Shown piece after piece: positions 36,300-47,700 of a stretch of 64,000 bases of DNA; within the stretch, counting starts at the first letter, position 1, and every line of letters begins with the position of its first letter. The DNA comes from Saprospiraceae bacterium (lineage in GTDB: Bacteria > Bacteroidota > Bacteroidia > Chitinophagales > Saprospiraceae): positions 62,001 to 126,000 of the forward strand of contig JADKDE010000003.1 of assembly GCA_016718505.1 (NCBI GenBank), given 5' to 3'. A program made the position numbers and the translations under genes. The notes below the pieces were generated by a model that worked only from the letters and a program-made list of their open reading frames with translations, ran no database searches and had not been told where the DNA came from.

Positions 36300-36925
36300 T
36301 TTAGGCCATATAGAAAACAGATCGGGCACTTACTAATCATATGCTGGCGCGCTGGACAATATTCTCTTCCATAAAAAATAATGCGCAGATGAAGTTTGTT
36401 CCACTGGTCCTCTGGAAAAATACTCTTCAAATCTGATTCTACCCTTGTGACGGATTTTCCTTCACTAAGCCCCCATCTAAGCGCAAGTCGATGGATATGA
36501 GTATCCACTGGGAATGCTGGCACACCAAATGCCTGAGACATAACCACCGATGCCGTTTTATGTCCCACTCCTGGGAGCGACTCCAAGTCTTCAAATGTAT
36601 TTGGAACTTCTCCTTTATATTTTTCAATCAAAATCTTACTGAGTCCCCAAATCGCTTTGGATTTTGTAGGAGATAGACCACATGGCCTAATTATGTCTTG
36701 TATCTGTTCTACCGTTAGATTTACCATTTCCCAAGGGGTCGCTGCCATACTAAAAAGCCTCGGAGTTACTTGGTTCACCCGCTCATCCGTACACTGAGCC
36801 GACAGGACGACCGCCACCAGCAAAGTATAAGTGTCCGTATGATTCAGCGGAATTGGGGTCTCTGGGTACAGCTCCTCGAGCATCACCGCTATATGGGCTC
36901 CTTTCTCCCTCATTTGATCATCCAT
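36296..36925 (-). CDS. nth: Endonuclease III (DNA glycosylase/AP lyase)
   Basis: About 209 residues from the ATG at 36925 (a TTG at 36964 is possible but adds an atypical hydrophobic start). Removes oxidised pyrimidines. Helix-hairpin-helix LESLPGVGHKTASVV with catalytic Lys, and catalytic Asp in FPVDTHIHRLALR. The C-terminal iron-sulfur region has only three Cys (YCPARQHMISKCPIC) with C-x9-C-x2-C spacing in place of C-x6-C-x2-C-x5-C, so the cluster may be altered or lost, as in some relatives. Confidence 0.92.
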   Translation of the reverse strand: MDDQMREKGAHIAVMLEELYPETPIPLNHTDTYTLLVAVVLSAQCTDERVNQVTPRLFSMAATPWEMVNLTVEQIQDIIRPCGLSPTKSKAIWGLSKILIEKYKGEVPNTFEDLESLPGVGHKTASVVMSQAFGVPAFPVDTHIHRLALRWGLSEGKSVTRVESDLKSIFPEDQWNKLHLRIIFYGREYCPARQHMISKCPICFLYGLK

Positions 36926-36971
36926 TGACTTAATAGTTTTTTTTATAAACAAAATAATCTCCAATATACTT

Positions 36972-36979
36972 TACATTTG
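36972..36979 (+). promoter_or_regulatory. -7 box (TACATTTG) for the DUF4340 gene
   Basis: Perfect TAnnTTTG, 27 bases before the ATG at 37007. Confidence 0.6.
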
Positions 36980-37006
36980 CATATAATATTAAGATTGCGA
37001 TACACA

Positions 37007-37999
37007 ATGTTTGAAATAAAATTTTTGAAAATAGCTTTGATATTTGCTTTACTGGGAACTTTTTTCTTCTCTTGTAAAGATTCTTCAAATGCCCTAAAAG
37101 ATGCTGATTTTGCAGTAGAAAACACCAACGATATCCAAAGGATTCATATTTTTAAGAGAAATGGAGTCCAAGCAAAATTCGAACGTCATGGCGATGATTG
37201 GATCATTAATGACCGAGATTTAGCCAATTCAGACCCCATGGAAACGCTGTTAAAGACTTTAAAAACCATGAGGGTTAAATACATCCCTCTAAAGGCTGCT
37301 GAGCCAGGCATCATCAAAGAAATGGGCTCTAAAGGCATTAAAGTAGAACTGTACGACAGGAAAAATGAAAAAATAAAATGTTTTTATGTTGGTGGTGGTG
37401 ATTTGGCTGGTGAATCTACCTATTTGATTATGGAAAACTCTAATCAGCCTTATGCCGTAAGCATCCCTACACTCATTGGTTTGATTCGAACCCATTTTGA
37501 CTATCAACCATTGAGATGGCGTTCGAGATATATTTATCCTTTTCCAATGGAAGAATTAGTCGAAATGGAAATGACATATCCAGCAGAGCCTTTACAATCT
37601 TTAAGGTTGAAAAAGAATTCAAATGGGCAATTTTCTATCAGTGCAATTAATAATTTGGAAGAAAAACCAGCTAATATTTCCCTTGCCAATGCCTATATCA
37701 AGGCCATTAAGGACATTAGGAGCGAAGCCATCGTCAATGACCTTGAAGAAAAAGATGACCTGACCAGCAACAATCCATTTGCAACGCTAAAGGTTAAAAA
37801 TGCAAAAGGTGAAACAAAAACTCTATCTTTTCATAAGATCGAAGATGAAATTGGGACTCAAGGATCAGAAGCAGATCCACTAAAAGGCAATAATATTTTT
37901 AGGCTATACATAAAAACCTCTTGGGGCGATTATTTTCTAGCCCAATATCCCGTCATCCAAGACATTTTTAGACCCTTAAATTACTTTATTTCGAAATAA
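37007..37999 (+). CDS. DUF4340 family lipoprotein
   Basis: 330 residues from the ATG at 37007, which sits at the start of a lipoprotein signal (LGTFFFSC). The body matches DUF4340 (IQRIHIFKRNG, WIINDRDLANSDPMETLLKTL, WRSRYIYPF), a beta-rich family often linked to gliding/ABC (Gld) operons in other Bacteroidota, though no gldFG genes are present here. Convergent with the iron-sulfur protein gene, 9 bases apart. Confidence 0.82.
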   Translation: MFEIKFLKIALIFALLGTFFFSCKDSSNALKDADFAVENTNDIQRIHIFKRNGVQAKFERHGDDWIINDRDLANSDPMETLLKTLKTMRVKYIPLKAAEPGIIKEMGSKGIKVELYDRKNEKIKCFYVGGGDLAGESTYLIMENSNQPYAVSIPTLIGLIRTHFDYQPLRWRSRYIYPFPMEELVEMEMTYPAEPLQSLRLKKNSNGQFSISAINNLEEKPANISLANAYIKAIKDIRSEAIVNDLEEKDDLTSNNPFATLKVKNAKGETKTLSFHKIEDEIGTQGSEADPLKGNNIFRLYIKTSWGDYFLAQYPVIQDIFRPLNYFISK

Positions 38000-38008
38000 A
38001 ACCCTTAT

Positions 38009-39328
38009 TTAATCCTGTCTAGTCCACTCATCTCTGCTCTGAGTCATAGCCCATACCGATCCGCTATTCTCAAGACTATTGAACATCGGCAACCATTCTT
38101 GAGGTCCTGCTGACATCGTCAATATCTCATAACGACGAAGCTGCAATATACTATCCAAAGGACTGATCATAACTGGACAAGCCTCTACACAAGCATTGCA
38201 GGTAGTACATGCGTGTATTTCTTCCAGCTGTATTCTATCGAACAATGATTTTCCATCGTCGTATTTCCCATCCTTCATAAATAATCCAGCATCCATGTTC
38301 GCACCAACTTCATCGGCTCTATCTCGGATATCCATCATTATTTTTCTGGGACTTAGGAGTTTTCCAGTAAGGTTAGCTGGGCAGACTGACGTACATCTAC
38401 CGCACTCGGTACAGCTATATGCCTCTAAGATATTGCGCCACGACAATGAAAATACGTCATTGGCTCCAAAATCCATATCATCACTCGGAGGACTTGGATC
38501 CTTTGTTTCGATACCAAACATCGACTGGACTTCGTGCATGATAGCTGGCATATTGCTCATTTCACCACGAGGTGTCAATTTTGCAAAGTATGTATTGAAA
38601 AATGCCAAAAATATATGCAAATGTTTGGAAAATGGAAGATATAAAATAAATCCAAAGACCACCATTAGATGCAGCCACCAACCAAATCTTTCCAAAAATA
38701 ACAGTGCATCATTGGGCAAATTGCCAAAGAACAAAGGTCCAGTCCATTGCGACAACAAAAAATGCCCTGTATGATGATAATCTGGGTGATTTCTAGATTG
38801 CAGCACCATATCTGCGCCATTCATAGTAAAAATCCCTATTATCAAGAGTATTTCACCCAATAAAATCAGATTCGCATCGAGCGACGGAAATCCTTTCAAG
38901 TCGCCCTTGAACAATCGCGGCAATTTGATGATATTTCTACGCGACAAAAATACAATCGTAGCGACAAATGCCAATAAGGACAGCAATTCTATAAAGGAGA
39001 TAATTCCAGAATATAAAATACCCAAAAATGGCGCAAAAAATCGATGCGTGCCGAAAATACCATCGATAAATATTTCTATCAACTCTACCTGAGTCATCAA
39101 AAATGCCAAATAAATGAACAAATGGAAAAAAGCTGGAATCCACCGCTTGAACATTTTTTTCTGACCCAATGCCACAAAAATCATATTTTTCAGCCGACTG
39201 GATTCGTCACCGACTATCTCCTCCTGTTTACCCAATTTTATATTTCTATAAATTCGATAAAATCCCTTGTAAGCCTTGTAAAAGACCAAAAGAGTAATCG
39301 CCAAAAAAATAATCTGTCCAATCTCCAT
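38009..39328 (-). CDS. Membrane-bound iron-sulfur (HdrD/GlpC-like) oxidoreductase subunit
   Basis: 439 residues. N-terminal 270 residues hold about six hydrophobic helices, one with His (FHLFIYLAF), resembling a cytochrome b/NarI-like domain. The C-terminal part has two 4Fe-4S motifs, CTECGRCTSVCP and CTTCNACVEACP. In Bacteroidota this protein is normally followed by a cytoplasmic CCG-domain (HdrB-like) subunit; here the gene is immediately followed by a convergent gene, so the partner is elsewhere or missing. Likely electron transfer between quinone and a soluble donor. Confidence 0.85.
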   Translation of the reverse strand: MEIGQIIFLAITLLVFYKAYKGFYRIYRNIKLGKQEEIVGDESSRLKNMIFVALGQKKMFKRWIPAFFHLFIYLAFLMTQVELIEIFIDGIFGTHRFFAPFLGILYSGIISFIELLSLLAFVATIVFLSRRNIIKLPRLFKGDLKGFPSLDANLILLGEILLIIGIFTMNGADMVLQSRNHPDYHHTGHFLLSQWTGPLFFGNLPNDALLFLERFGWWLHLMVVFGFILYLPFSKHLHIFLAFFNTYFAKLTPRGEMSNMPAIMHEVQSMFGIETKDPSPPSDDMDFGANDVFSLSWRNILEAYSCTECGRCTSVCPANLTGKLLSPRKIMMDIRDRADEVGANMDAGLFMKDGKYDDGKSLFDRIQLEEIHACTTCNACVEACPVMISPLDSILQLRRYEILTMSAGPQEWLPMFNSLENSGSVWAMTQSRDEWTRQD

Positions 39329-39520
39329 CCAACATTTATTTAATTATTTTCAAAAAATTTGTGCAATTCTTGCACCTTTTACGTTTATAAAACTAAAGAT
39401 AATTAGTTTGAAACTAATCCATTTTAATTTATTATTATAAAAATTGAAAGTAAATGCATAATAATTTTTTTTATATTTAAAAAAATATAATATTTACAAT
39501 GAAATAAAAGGCTTATTCCC

Positions 39521-40390
39521 TTGAGACAGTTAAAAATATCCAGTAAGATAACAAACCGCGAGAGCTTAGCTTTGGATAAATACCTGAGTGAAATAGCCAA
39601 ATTGGACATGCTTACTCCCGAACAAGAGGTAGATTTAGCCAAGAGGGTAAGAAGCGGAGATGAAGTCGCCCTCGAAAAATTGACCAAGGCAAATCTTAGA
39701 TTTGTTGTCTCTGTAGCCAAGCAATACCAAAACCAAGGACTTTCTCTTTCAGATTTGATCAATGAAGGCAATCTCGGGCTCATGAAAGCCGCCAAGAGAT
39801 TCGATGAAACCAAGGGTTTCAAGTTTATTTCTTACGCCGTCTGGTGGATCCGACAAAGCATCTTACAAGCCATCGTCGAGTACAGCCGACTGGTTCGTAT
39901 CCCACTCAACAAGATCAATTCTTACAACCGTATCAACGACGCCTATCTCAATTTTTTGCAAGAATTCGAGCGTGAGCCCAGCCACGAAGAGTTGGCTGAA
40001 ATATTGAATCTTCCCCTCCTCGACATCACCAGCGTTTTGACCACTGGAGCCAAACATCTATCGATGGATGCACCCATCGGTGACGAGGAAGATGGCAGTT
40101 CGCTGATCGAGTTATTGGTCGAAGAAAATAACATTTCACCCGACAATGACCTAATGATTGAATCTCTGAAAAAAGAAATCCACTCTGGCATGAGCGCTTT
40201 ATCCCCTCGGGAATTGGAGATTTTGTCATGCTTTTTCGGCATCAACGGCAAGCGAGAGTTTTCCCTCGAAGAGATCAGTGACCGCTTCGATCTCAGTCGT
40301 GAGCGCGTTCGCCAAATCAAGGAAAGAGCCCTTCGCCGCCTCAGAAAAACATACAACAAGCGGATTTTAAGATCCTATCTTTCCGAATAA
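39521..40390 (+). CDS. rpoD: Primary sigma factor (RpoD/SigA family)
   Basis: 289 residues, the short Bacteroidota form without region 1.1. Region 1.2 (SLALDKYLSEIAKLDMLTP), region 2 (LIKAAKRFDE-type segment and YAVWWIRQSILQAI), region 3 and region 4 with the -35-binding helix-turn-helix (LEEISDRFDLSRERVRQIKE) are all present. Start is TTG at 39521, before the universal MRQLKI start. It recognises the TTG/TAnnTTTG promoters noted above. Confidence 0.95.
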   Translation: MRQLKISSKITNRESLALDKYLSEIAKLDMLTPEQEVDLAKRVRSGDEVALEKLTKANLRFVVSVAKQYQNQGLSLSDLINEGNLGLMKAAKRFDETKGFKFISYAVWWIRQSILQAIVEYSRLVRIPLNKINSYNRINDAYLNFLQEFEREPSHEELAEILNLPLLDITSVLTTGAKHLSMDAPIGDEEDGSSLIELLVEENNISPDNDLMIESLKKEIHSGMSALSPRELEILSCFFGINGKREFSLEEISDRFDLSRERVRQIKERALRRLRKTYNKRILRSYLSE

Positions 40391-40410
40391 TTTTATTTTT
40401 ATTTGATTTA

Positions 40411-40517
40411 TGGCATATCCCCTCCCCTACAGTTCGGGGTCGGTGTATTGCGGAGTTCCGTCTCGCCTTTTGGGCGAGACCGACTGAGTCGTCCTCCATC
40501 CACCTTATGCGCTGGGT
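40411..40517. repeat. Structured intergenic repeat, copy 3
   Basis: Between the sigma factor gene and the convergent giant gene. Strong hairpin: CCGTCTCGCC (from 40458), TTTT loop, GGGCGAGACC (to 40481); also a CCCCTACAGTTCGGGGT stem before it and a tail resembling the other copies. Confidence 0.6.
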
Positions 40518-40530
40518 TTTTACTAAAAAC

Positions 40531-40561
40531 AAAAGAGCCCCGACTTGTGTCGAGGCCCTTT
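40531..40561 (-). terminator. Terminator for the giant gene
   Basis: GAGCCCCGAC-TTGT-GTCGAGGCCC hairpin with one mismatch. Minus-strand T run follows (CTCTTTTGTTTTT), 27 bases past the giant gene stop. Confidence 0.75.
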
Positions 40562-40587
40562 ATCATCTCATCCTATTTCTACACTGT

Positions 40588-41706
40588 TTATTCAAGCAAT
40601 ATCATTTTCTTGATATCGCTGAAGTCAGCGGCATCCAATTGATAATACATCACGCCTGTAGCTGGTAGTTCACCTTTGTTCAGTGTTACGCTGTTGTAGC
40701 CTTTGTTGAACGTCCTTTCTACTACTTTCAGCACTTTGCCTGTCACATCGTAGATGCTTACTTTTGCTTTCATCTGCGCTGGCAAGTTGAAGCCTATCAA
40801 CGTCTCGGTACCCCATGGATTCGGTTGGTTTTGGTACAATGCGAAGCCTTGTACTGCTTTGCCATCATTGCCTATGAAGTTCAATCCTACGTTCATCATT
40901 TCTCCTTTCGCATTGTAGGCTTGGGCTGGTGTCAACTCCGAAGTTACATATACACTCTCACTTATCAACCCTTGGCTTCTCGCCTTGAATATCAATGTGA
41001 AGGCGCCTTCGTTCTCCGTTATACTCTCCGCTATCGGATTAGACCAGCTCGTTGTGATCTTGCCTTCTTCCAACATCGTAAATCCAAAGTTCTCCTCCGT
41101 TACATGCAATTTTCCAGACTCGTATCCTACAAATTCCAATCTTTGGTTATCAAAGTTCGTCGTGAACTGGTAGCCATTGATCTTCGCAAAGTCATTCGCT
41201 TTAAGCGTCATCCTTACCGTCTCTCCTGCCTTGTAGCTGCCTTCTGCTACGTTGAACATCAAGCTCTTGCCACTTCTCTCCTCTGGTACGCCTGTCAGAT
41301 TAACTACTGCATTCTCCGTTACGTCTCCGATCTTCACCGCTACAAAATCCGCTTCAACATTTCCTGACATCGCATTCGTCAAGCTCACCCTTTCTGGGAA
41401 GCTGCTCGTCAACGCATTGCCCGTCGTCAAATTGTAATCCTTATCTACGAATCTGAACGACGTATTGTTGCCAAATCTATCGATCTTGAATAACACCAAT
41501 TTCCTCAATTCTACCAAGTCTGCTGCTGTTATCGTATTCGATTTGTTCACGTCTCCTGCTATCATCTTGTACCCGCTATTCAATGATTCCGCTCCTAGGA
41601 TATGTCTTTGGATCTTGATGATATCCGCTGTGCTTACCCCATTTCTGTGGTTGTCATCTCTTTTCGGTACTACTTCAATTATTCGCATCCATTTCATTGA
41701 ATCCAA
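40588..41706 (-). CDS. Giant protein, dockerin-like module and T9SS sorting domain
   Basis: 372 codons. Dockerin-like pair (STADIIKIQRHILGAESL and NTITAADLVELRKLVL), KIGDVTENAVVN, a cohesin-like/beta-sandwich domain (KSLMFNVAEGSYKAGETVRM), and the type A sorting tail with NQPNPWGTETLIGF, VSIYDVTGKVLKVV and a C-terminal MILLE. The tail is the strongest evidence for T9SS export. Confidence 0.8.
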   Translation of the reverse strand: MDSMKWMRIIEVVPKRDDNHRNGVSTADIIKIQRHILGAESLNSGYKMIAGDVNKSNTITAADLVELRKLVLFKIDRFGNNTSFRFVDKDYNLTTGNALTSSFPERVSLTNAMSGNVEADFVAVKIGDVTENAVVNLTGVPEERSGKSLMFNVAEGSYKAGETVRMTLKANDFAKINGYQFTTNFDNQRLEFVGYESGKLHVTEENFGFTMLEEGKITTSWSNPIAESITENEGAFTLIFKARSQGLISESVYVTSELTPAQAYNAKGEMMNVGLNFIGNDGKAVQGFALYQNQPNPWGTETLIGFNLPAQMKAKVSIYDVTGKVLKVVERTFNKGYNSVTLNKGELPATGVMYYQLDAADFSDIKKMILLE

Positions 41707-44700
41707 ACGTTCCGCTCGTATTCGTCATTGAGAATGCAATTCATTTGTACCTGACATCACGCTTACTTTCGTATCGCTTACGTTCGCATTCGTCTCCGTC
41801 TTCACCGTTCCTGTCAATACGAATCTAGATACGTCGTTCGTACATGGCATATTCTTCTGGATTGTTACCGTTGTGATACAGAAATCTGAATTGCCCGCTG
41901 CATCCCACATATAGATATTTATCGGCGATCTGCCTAGATCATCTTTTGTAAATATTCTATTTGGTTGTATACCGCTGCATCAAATGTGTATCGGTATAGA
42001 CCAGGACAATTGTCCGTTGAACTATTCGCTGCTATAAAGTCTGATGCCCACAATTCTATTGCACATGTCGATGGCATCAACTCGGCTATCAATTCGATAC
42101 ATACTGGACTTGGCTTCTTACAATCTTTATTGTAACGATTAGCTGTGTACAAGTCTCCTTGTTGCCACATCCGTCTTCTACTTCCCACACCACTCGGTGC
42201 GTTCCGATCGTCCAACCCAAACTTGGATTCAAGCTTGAGCCCGTTCCAAATGAATCATACGTTCCGTTATTATCTACATCTAACTGCCATCTGTATCTCA
42301 ACTTCGTCTCTGGATCACAATCGTCTGTAGCAGTTATACTCAGTGTTTGATAATGCGGTCCGCAGCCTGGGCCATTGTGACACCATTCTACTGGCGCACA
42401 GTTCGTAAACGTCGGCGCTGATGAATTCATCACTACCAACACTTGGTCATATGTCCATACTGGATTCGTCCCATCTTCATTCTTTTGACACAAGTCTAGA
42501 ACTTTCCACTTTCTTATAACCTTCTTACAGCCTTGGCTTGAACCCACTTCAAAGTCAAAGTACCAGTCATCAAAGCCTACTCCTACATTTGAACATACAT
42601 CTTCTCTAAACCATGGTTTCTTATACGGCCATGCTATATTCGCTGTATCCAATGCTGCTCCACACTGATTCGTCGTGTAGTCCGCTGGCCAGTAGATATC
42701 GTGCATATCATCCCAGTTCAAGTCTGTTAATGGATTGTAATTGTTGAATGGTACATCGTATGGCGGCTGGCCGCTAGTTGACGTCAATACATTGGCATCC
42801 AATCCATTGAATTCATACGTATTATAAACCGTTATCGTCTGCAAACATGATCTGAATCCTGCTGCATCCGACGCCGTCCACGTTCTCAATATTGTACCCT
42901 TATTGCAATTCAAACTAGGAGACTGTGAATAGCTTAATGTCAAATTACAATTGTCATACGCCACTCCGTTCACTCCTACTTGGAAATGTGGATCTTGTGC
43001 ACTTTCTGAGTGTCTTCCGATATGTCCATATCTTTGGTCGATATAGATCGGATCTCTCACCACTGCTGTACTTCCATTGCCGCCATTTACTACCGTTCCG
43101 AATATATCCAAGTTTGACAAGCTGTATGGATATCTACAGTCGATATTGATATCTGGTGGACATGTGATGATCGGTGGCAATTTGTCTTGGATCAATACTG
43201 AATCCATGCACTCATTGTAATTGCCATTCGCATCCGTGATTCTCATCACTACCGCTATCTTCTTGTTTACGTCTGTACAACAGAACGCTACTGTATCTCG
43301 CAAACTTGTTATCGCTGGGCTATGGCATGGATCCGTCATCCTTCTTATTTTCCACGATACTACTCCACAATTGTCATATGAGCCATTGTCAAAGTCTCTC
43401 GCTTGGATTCTTCCTCGGCCATTATCTCCCAATCCGATTGTCAAATAAGTCTTACACACTGCTACTGGAGATACATAATCTCTTACCGCTAAGGTCATAC
43501 AGCAGCTTCCGATTTTATCGCATTGATCTTCTAGTAATAACACACCGTGTAATTTCCGACTGGGATATTTCTTACGATACCACCATTCGTATTTATCCTA
43601 AAGGCCTCTAAGCCCGTTGCTATATCCGTTCCTATCATCCAGCCTCCTTTCAATGCACTTCCACAGGCATCTGTATAGGTCGCTGATGGGAAATTGTACG
43701 ATGCCAAACATGAATTATAGTCCGTGCTCAACGTCACATTCGTGCCTTCTGACGCTACCAAGTTGCCTGGCGCTCCTAAGCCTAATGTCAATGGTCTCGT
43801 TGGATATACTGGACATGCTACTACTGGACTACCATGATCCGCTACCTTGATGATTTGGATATGTGACAAGGTTTGACCTGTACACCAATCCAAACATGTC
43901 CATATACGCAATACTTTGTACGAGCCTTCGATGGCAGATGTGCCTGCATCGTCTCCACATACTTTAATGATCTCATCTCTATATGTACAGCCAATATTGC
44001 ATGCATTTCCTGCCGGACTGCCCGTTTCTTCTACGTCTGGATAATTATTGCCATTCAAATCCCATGGGCCTCTACACTCAAGTGGGGCCAACGATCCTTC
44101 CAAGCCATCATAATTCTGTGGCCAGCCTATCGTTCCCAAGGTCAATCTTGTATAGTATATTCTTTGTACGCAAGTTCCTGTACTTCCGTACGTATCTGTT
44201 GCCGTCCACACTCTTTCGATTACTCTCCAGTATGGTCCATCGCAACTTTCGCTTGATACTTCTCTTTCTGTATAAGTTAAGCCCAATACTGATCCGCAAT
44301 TATCCGTCACCGTCGGTGCATAGAAACTCGCCGGATGTGTATCTGTACAACTTACTGTATAATCTTGACATACAAATACGGGTGGCATCTTGTCTTCTAC
44401 CAAGATTTGTCCCCAACATAAGTTGCCATTACAATTGTCTCTTACCATATATACCAACATCTGTCCGATATGGCTCGCATTCAATACATTTGGTATCGGT
44501 GTGCCTGCCATCGTTGTAAGGCTGACGGTGTATAAGTTAGGATTCGTATTAGAAGTTAAACCTGTCAACACATCCCAAGGGTGCAAAGAATATGTACAAT
44601 CTGGCCCAAGGCTTAAATTTACTTTGTTTCTACAACTCAATGAAATATCTTGTCTCCAGGTAATCACCACTGTTCTGATTACGCTATTACACACATTTGA

Positions 44701-47700
44701 AGGGTCATCACATATTAGTTGAATGGTACTATATCCAAGGGCTAAATCATTGGCACTAGGTACGTAACTTAAAGCACTTGAGAATATATTATTTGGATAA
44801 AAATTACCTGTTCCAAAACTAGCCCAAGTTCCATTTGTGACATTAGACCCATTCGGTACAATAGAAGCTGACAAATCAGCCAAATTAAAGCCAATAGGGC
44901 ATCCTTGAATTGAAGAAGCTGCAAGGAAAGTAACAATTGGCGATGGTGCAACATAAACAGTAACTTCATCAGTATCATAACATCCACTTGCAACATTTGT
45001 AACTGTTACTATGTATGTTGTTGTCTCCCTCGGAGTTGCAATTGGGTTAGCAATGTTTGTAGCATTTAAACCACTTGCAGGAGACCAAGAATAAATTACG
45101 CCAGGAGAAGGGTTTTCACCTAATATATTTCCAAACTCAGCAATTTCACAAATAGAATTATCCAACCCAGCATTAGCAAAAATATCCATCAACATACATA
45201 CATCATGAGATACCGTAATTGAATTATTACAAGCATCAGTTATGGAATACGTCCTAGTAACACAATTAAATCCTCCATTTTCAAAGATTGCAGACTGACT
45301 TACGAATGCTACATTTGGTGTTCCAATACAATTATCATTTTCATCCGTAACAACATTTGGATCTACTGCTGTAAATGGAGCTCCACAAGTAAGGGTAATA
45401 TTGTCTGGATTGGAAGCTGTCGGCATAGTACTATCCATTCTTCTAGAGAATATTTGTGTACAACTAACAGTGTTGTTACAAGCATCAAATGCCGTATATG
45501 TTCTTACCAATGTTTCATCGCAACCAGAAGAAATTGTCATATCGGAATTAGAAATAGACACTTGACAATTATCAGAAATTAAACCTCCAGCAACTGTAAA
45601 GTCATTTACAGTAATAAATGCTGTCGGCCAAGCTGCATTGCAACCTAAATTACCACCTGGAATACATGTAATACTTGGAAGAGTATTATCTGCCAATACC
45701 GTAAAGGTTCTTACGCAGCTCGTCGTGATGTCACAGCCGCTGGCACTCGTCGTGCCCACCGTTACCGTTACATTCGCCGTTCCGCCGCATGCATTCGGTG
45801 CTGCATCCATCGCTCGGGTTAAGGTCGCTTCACAGCCACCCGTTACCGTGCCATTCGCTGCTACCCATGCTGTATATGCTGCGTCGATCGCCGCTTGTGT
45901 TTGGCATGAGGCCGTCGTCATATCTCCTCCGCATACAAACGTTATTTCTGGGGCTGGCAAGACCGTAAAGGTTCTTACGCAGCTCGTCGTGATGTCACAT
46001 CCGCTGGCACTCGTCGTACCCACCGTTACCGTCACATTTGCCGTGCCGCCACACGCATTCGGTACCGCATCCATTGTCCTAGTCAAGGTCGCTTCGCAGC
46101 CACCCGTTACCGTGCCATTTGATGATACCCACGCTGCATATGCTGCGTCGATCGCCGCCTGTGTTTGGCATGAGGCCGTCGTCATATCTTCTCCGCATAC
46201 AAACGTTATTTCTGGGGCTGCCAATACCGTAAAGGTTCTTACGCAGCTCGTCGTGATGTCACATCCGCTGGCGCTCGTCGTACCCACCGTTACCGTTACA
46301 TTCGCCGTGCCGCCGCATGCATTCGGTGCTGCATCCATCGCTCGGGTTAAGGTCGCTTCACAGCCACCCGTTACCGTGCCATTCGCTGCTACCCACGCTG
46401 TATATACTGCGTCGATCGCCGCCTGTGTTTGGCATGAGGCCGTCGTCATATCTTCTCCGCATACGAACGTTATTGCTGGGGCTGGCAAGACCGTAAAGGT
46501 TCTTACGCAGCTCGTCGTGATGTCGCAGCCGCTCGCACTCGTCGTACCCACCGTTACCGTCACATTCGCCGTGCCGCCACATGCATTCGGTGCCGCATCC
46601 ATCGCTCGGGTTAAGGTCGCTTCACAGCCACCCGTTACCGTGCCATTCGTTGATACCCACGCTGCGTATGCTGCGTCGATCGCCGCCTGTGTTTGGCATG
46701 AGGCCGTCGTCATATCTTCTCCGCATACAAACGTTATTGCTGGGGCTGGCAATACCGTAAAGGTTCTTACGCAGCTCGTTGTGATGTCGCAGCCGCTCGC
46801 ACTCGTCGTACCCACCGTTACCGTTACATTCGCCGTGCCGCCGCATGCATTCGGTGCTGCATCCATCGCTCGGGTTAAGGTCGCTTCACAGCCACCCGTT
46901 ACCGTGCCATTCGCTGCTACCCACGCTGCATATGCTGCGTCTATCGCCGCCTGTGTTTGGCATGAGGCCGTCGTCATATCTTCTCCGCATACAAACGTTA
47001 TTTCTGGGGCTGCCAATACCGTAAAGGTTCTTACGCAGCTCGTTGTGATGTCGCAGCCGCTCGCACTCGTCGTACCCACCGTTACCGTTACATTCGCCGT
47101 GCCGCCGCACGCATTCGGTGCTGCGTCCATCGCTCGGGTTAAGGTCGCTTCACAGCCACCCGTTACCGTGCCATTCGTGGATACCCACGCTGTATATGCT
47201 GCGTCGATCGCCGCCTGTGTTTGGCATGAGGCCGTCGTCATATCTTCTCCGCATACAAACGTTATTTCTGGGGCTGCCAATACCGTAAAGGTTCTTACGC
47301 AGCTCGTCGTGATGTCGCAGCCGCTCGCACTCGTCGTACCCACCGTTACCGTTACATTCGCCGTGCCGCCGCATGCATTCGGTGTCGCATCCATCGCTCG
47401 GGTTAAGGTCGCTTCACAGCCACCCGTTACCGTGCCATTCGTGGATACCCATGCTGTATGCTGCGTCGATCGCCGCTTGTGTTTGGCATGAGGCCGTCGT
47501 CATATCTTCTCCGCATACAAACGTTATTTCTGGGGCTGGCAATACCGTAAAGGTTCTTGAACAGCTCGTTGTGATGTCGCAGCCGCTCGCACTCGTCGTA
47601 CCCACCGTTACCGTTACATTCGCCGTGCCGCCGCATGCATTCGGTGCTGCATCCATCGCTCGGGTTAAGGTCGCTTCACAGCCTCCCGTTACCGTGCCAT

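Noticed and set aside
11888..40390. Stop codon reassignment of TAG
   Set aside because: TAG ends glutamate dehydrogenase, RadC and the Rpn gene at the family's normal C-terminus, so it works as a stop here.
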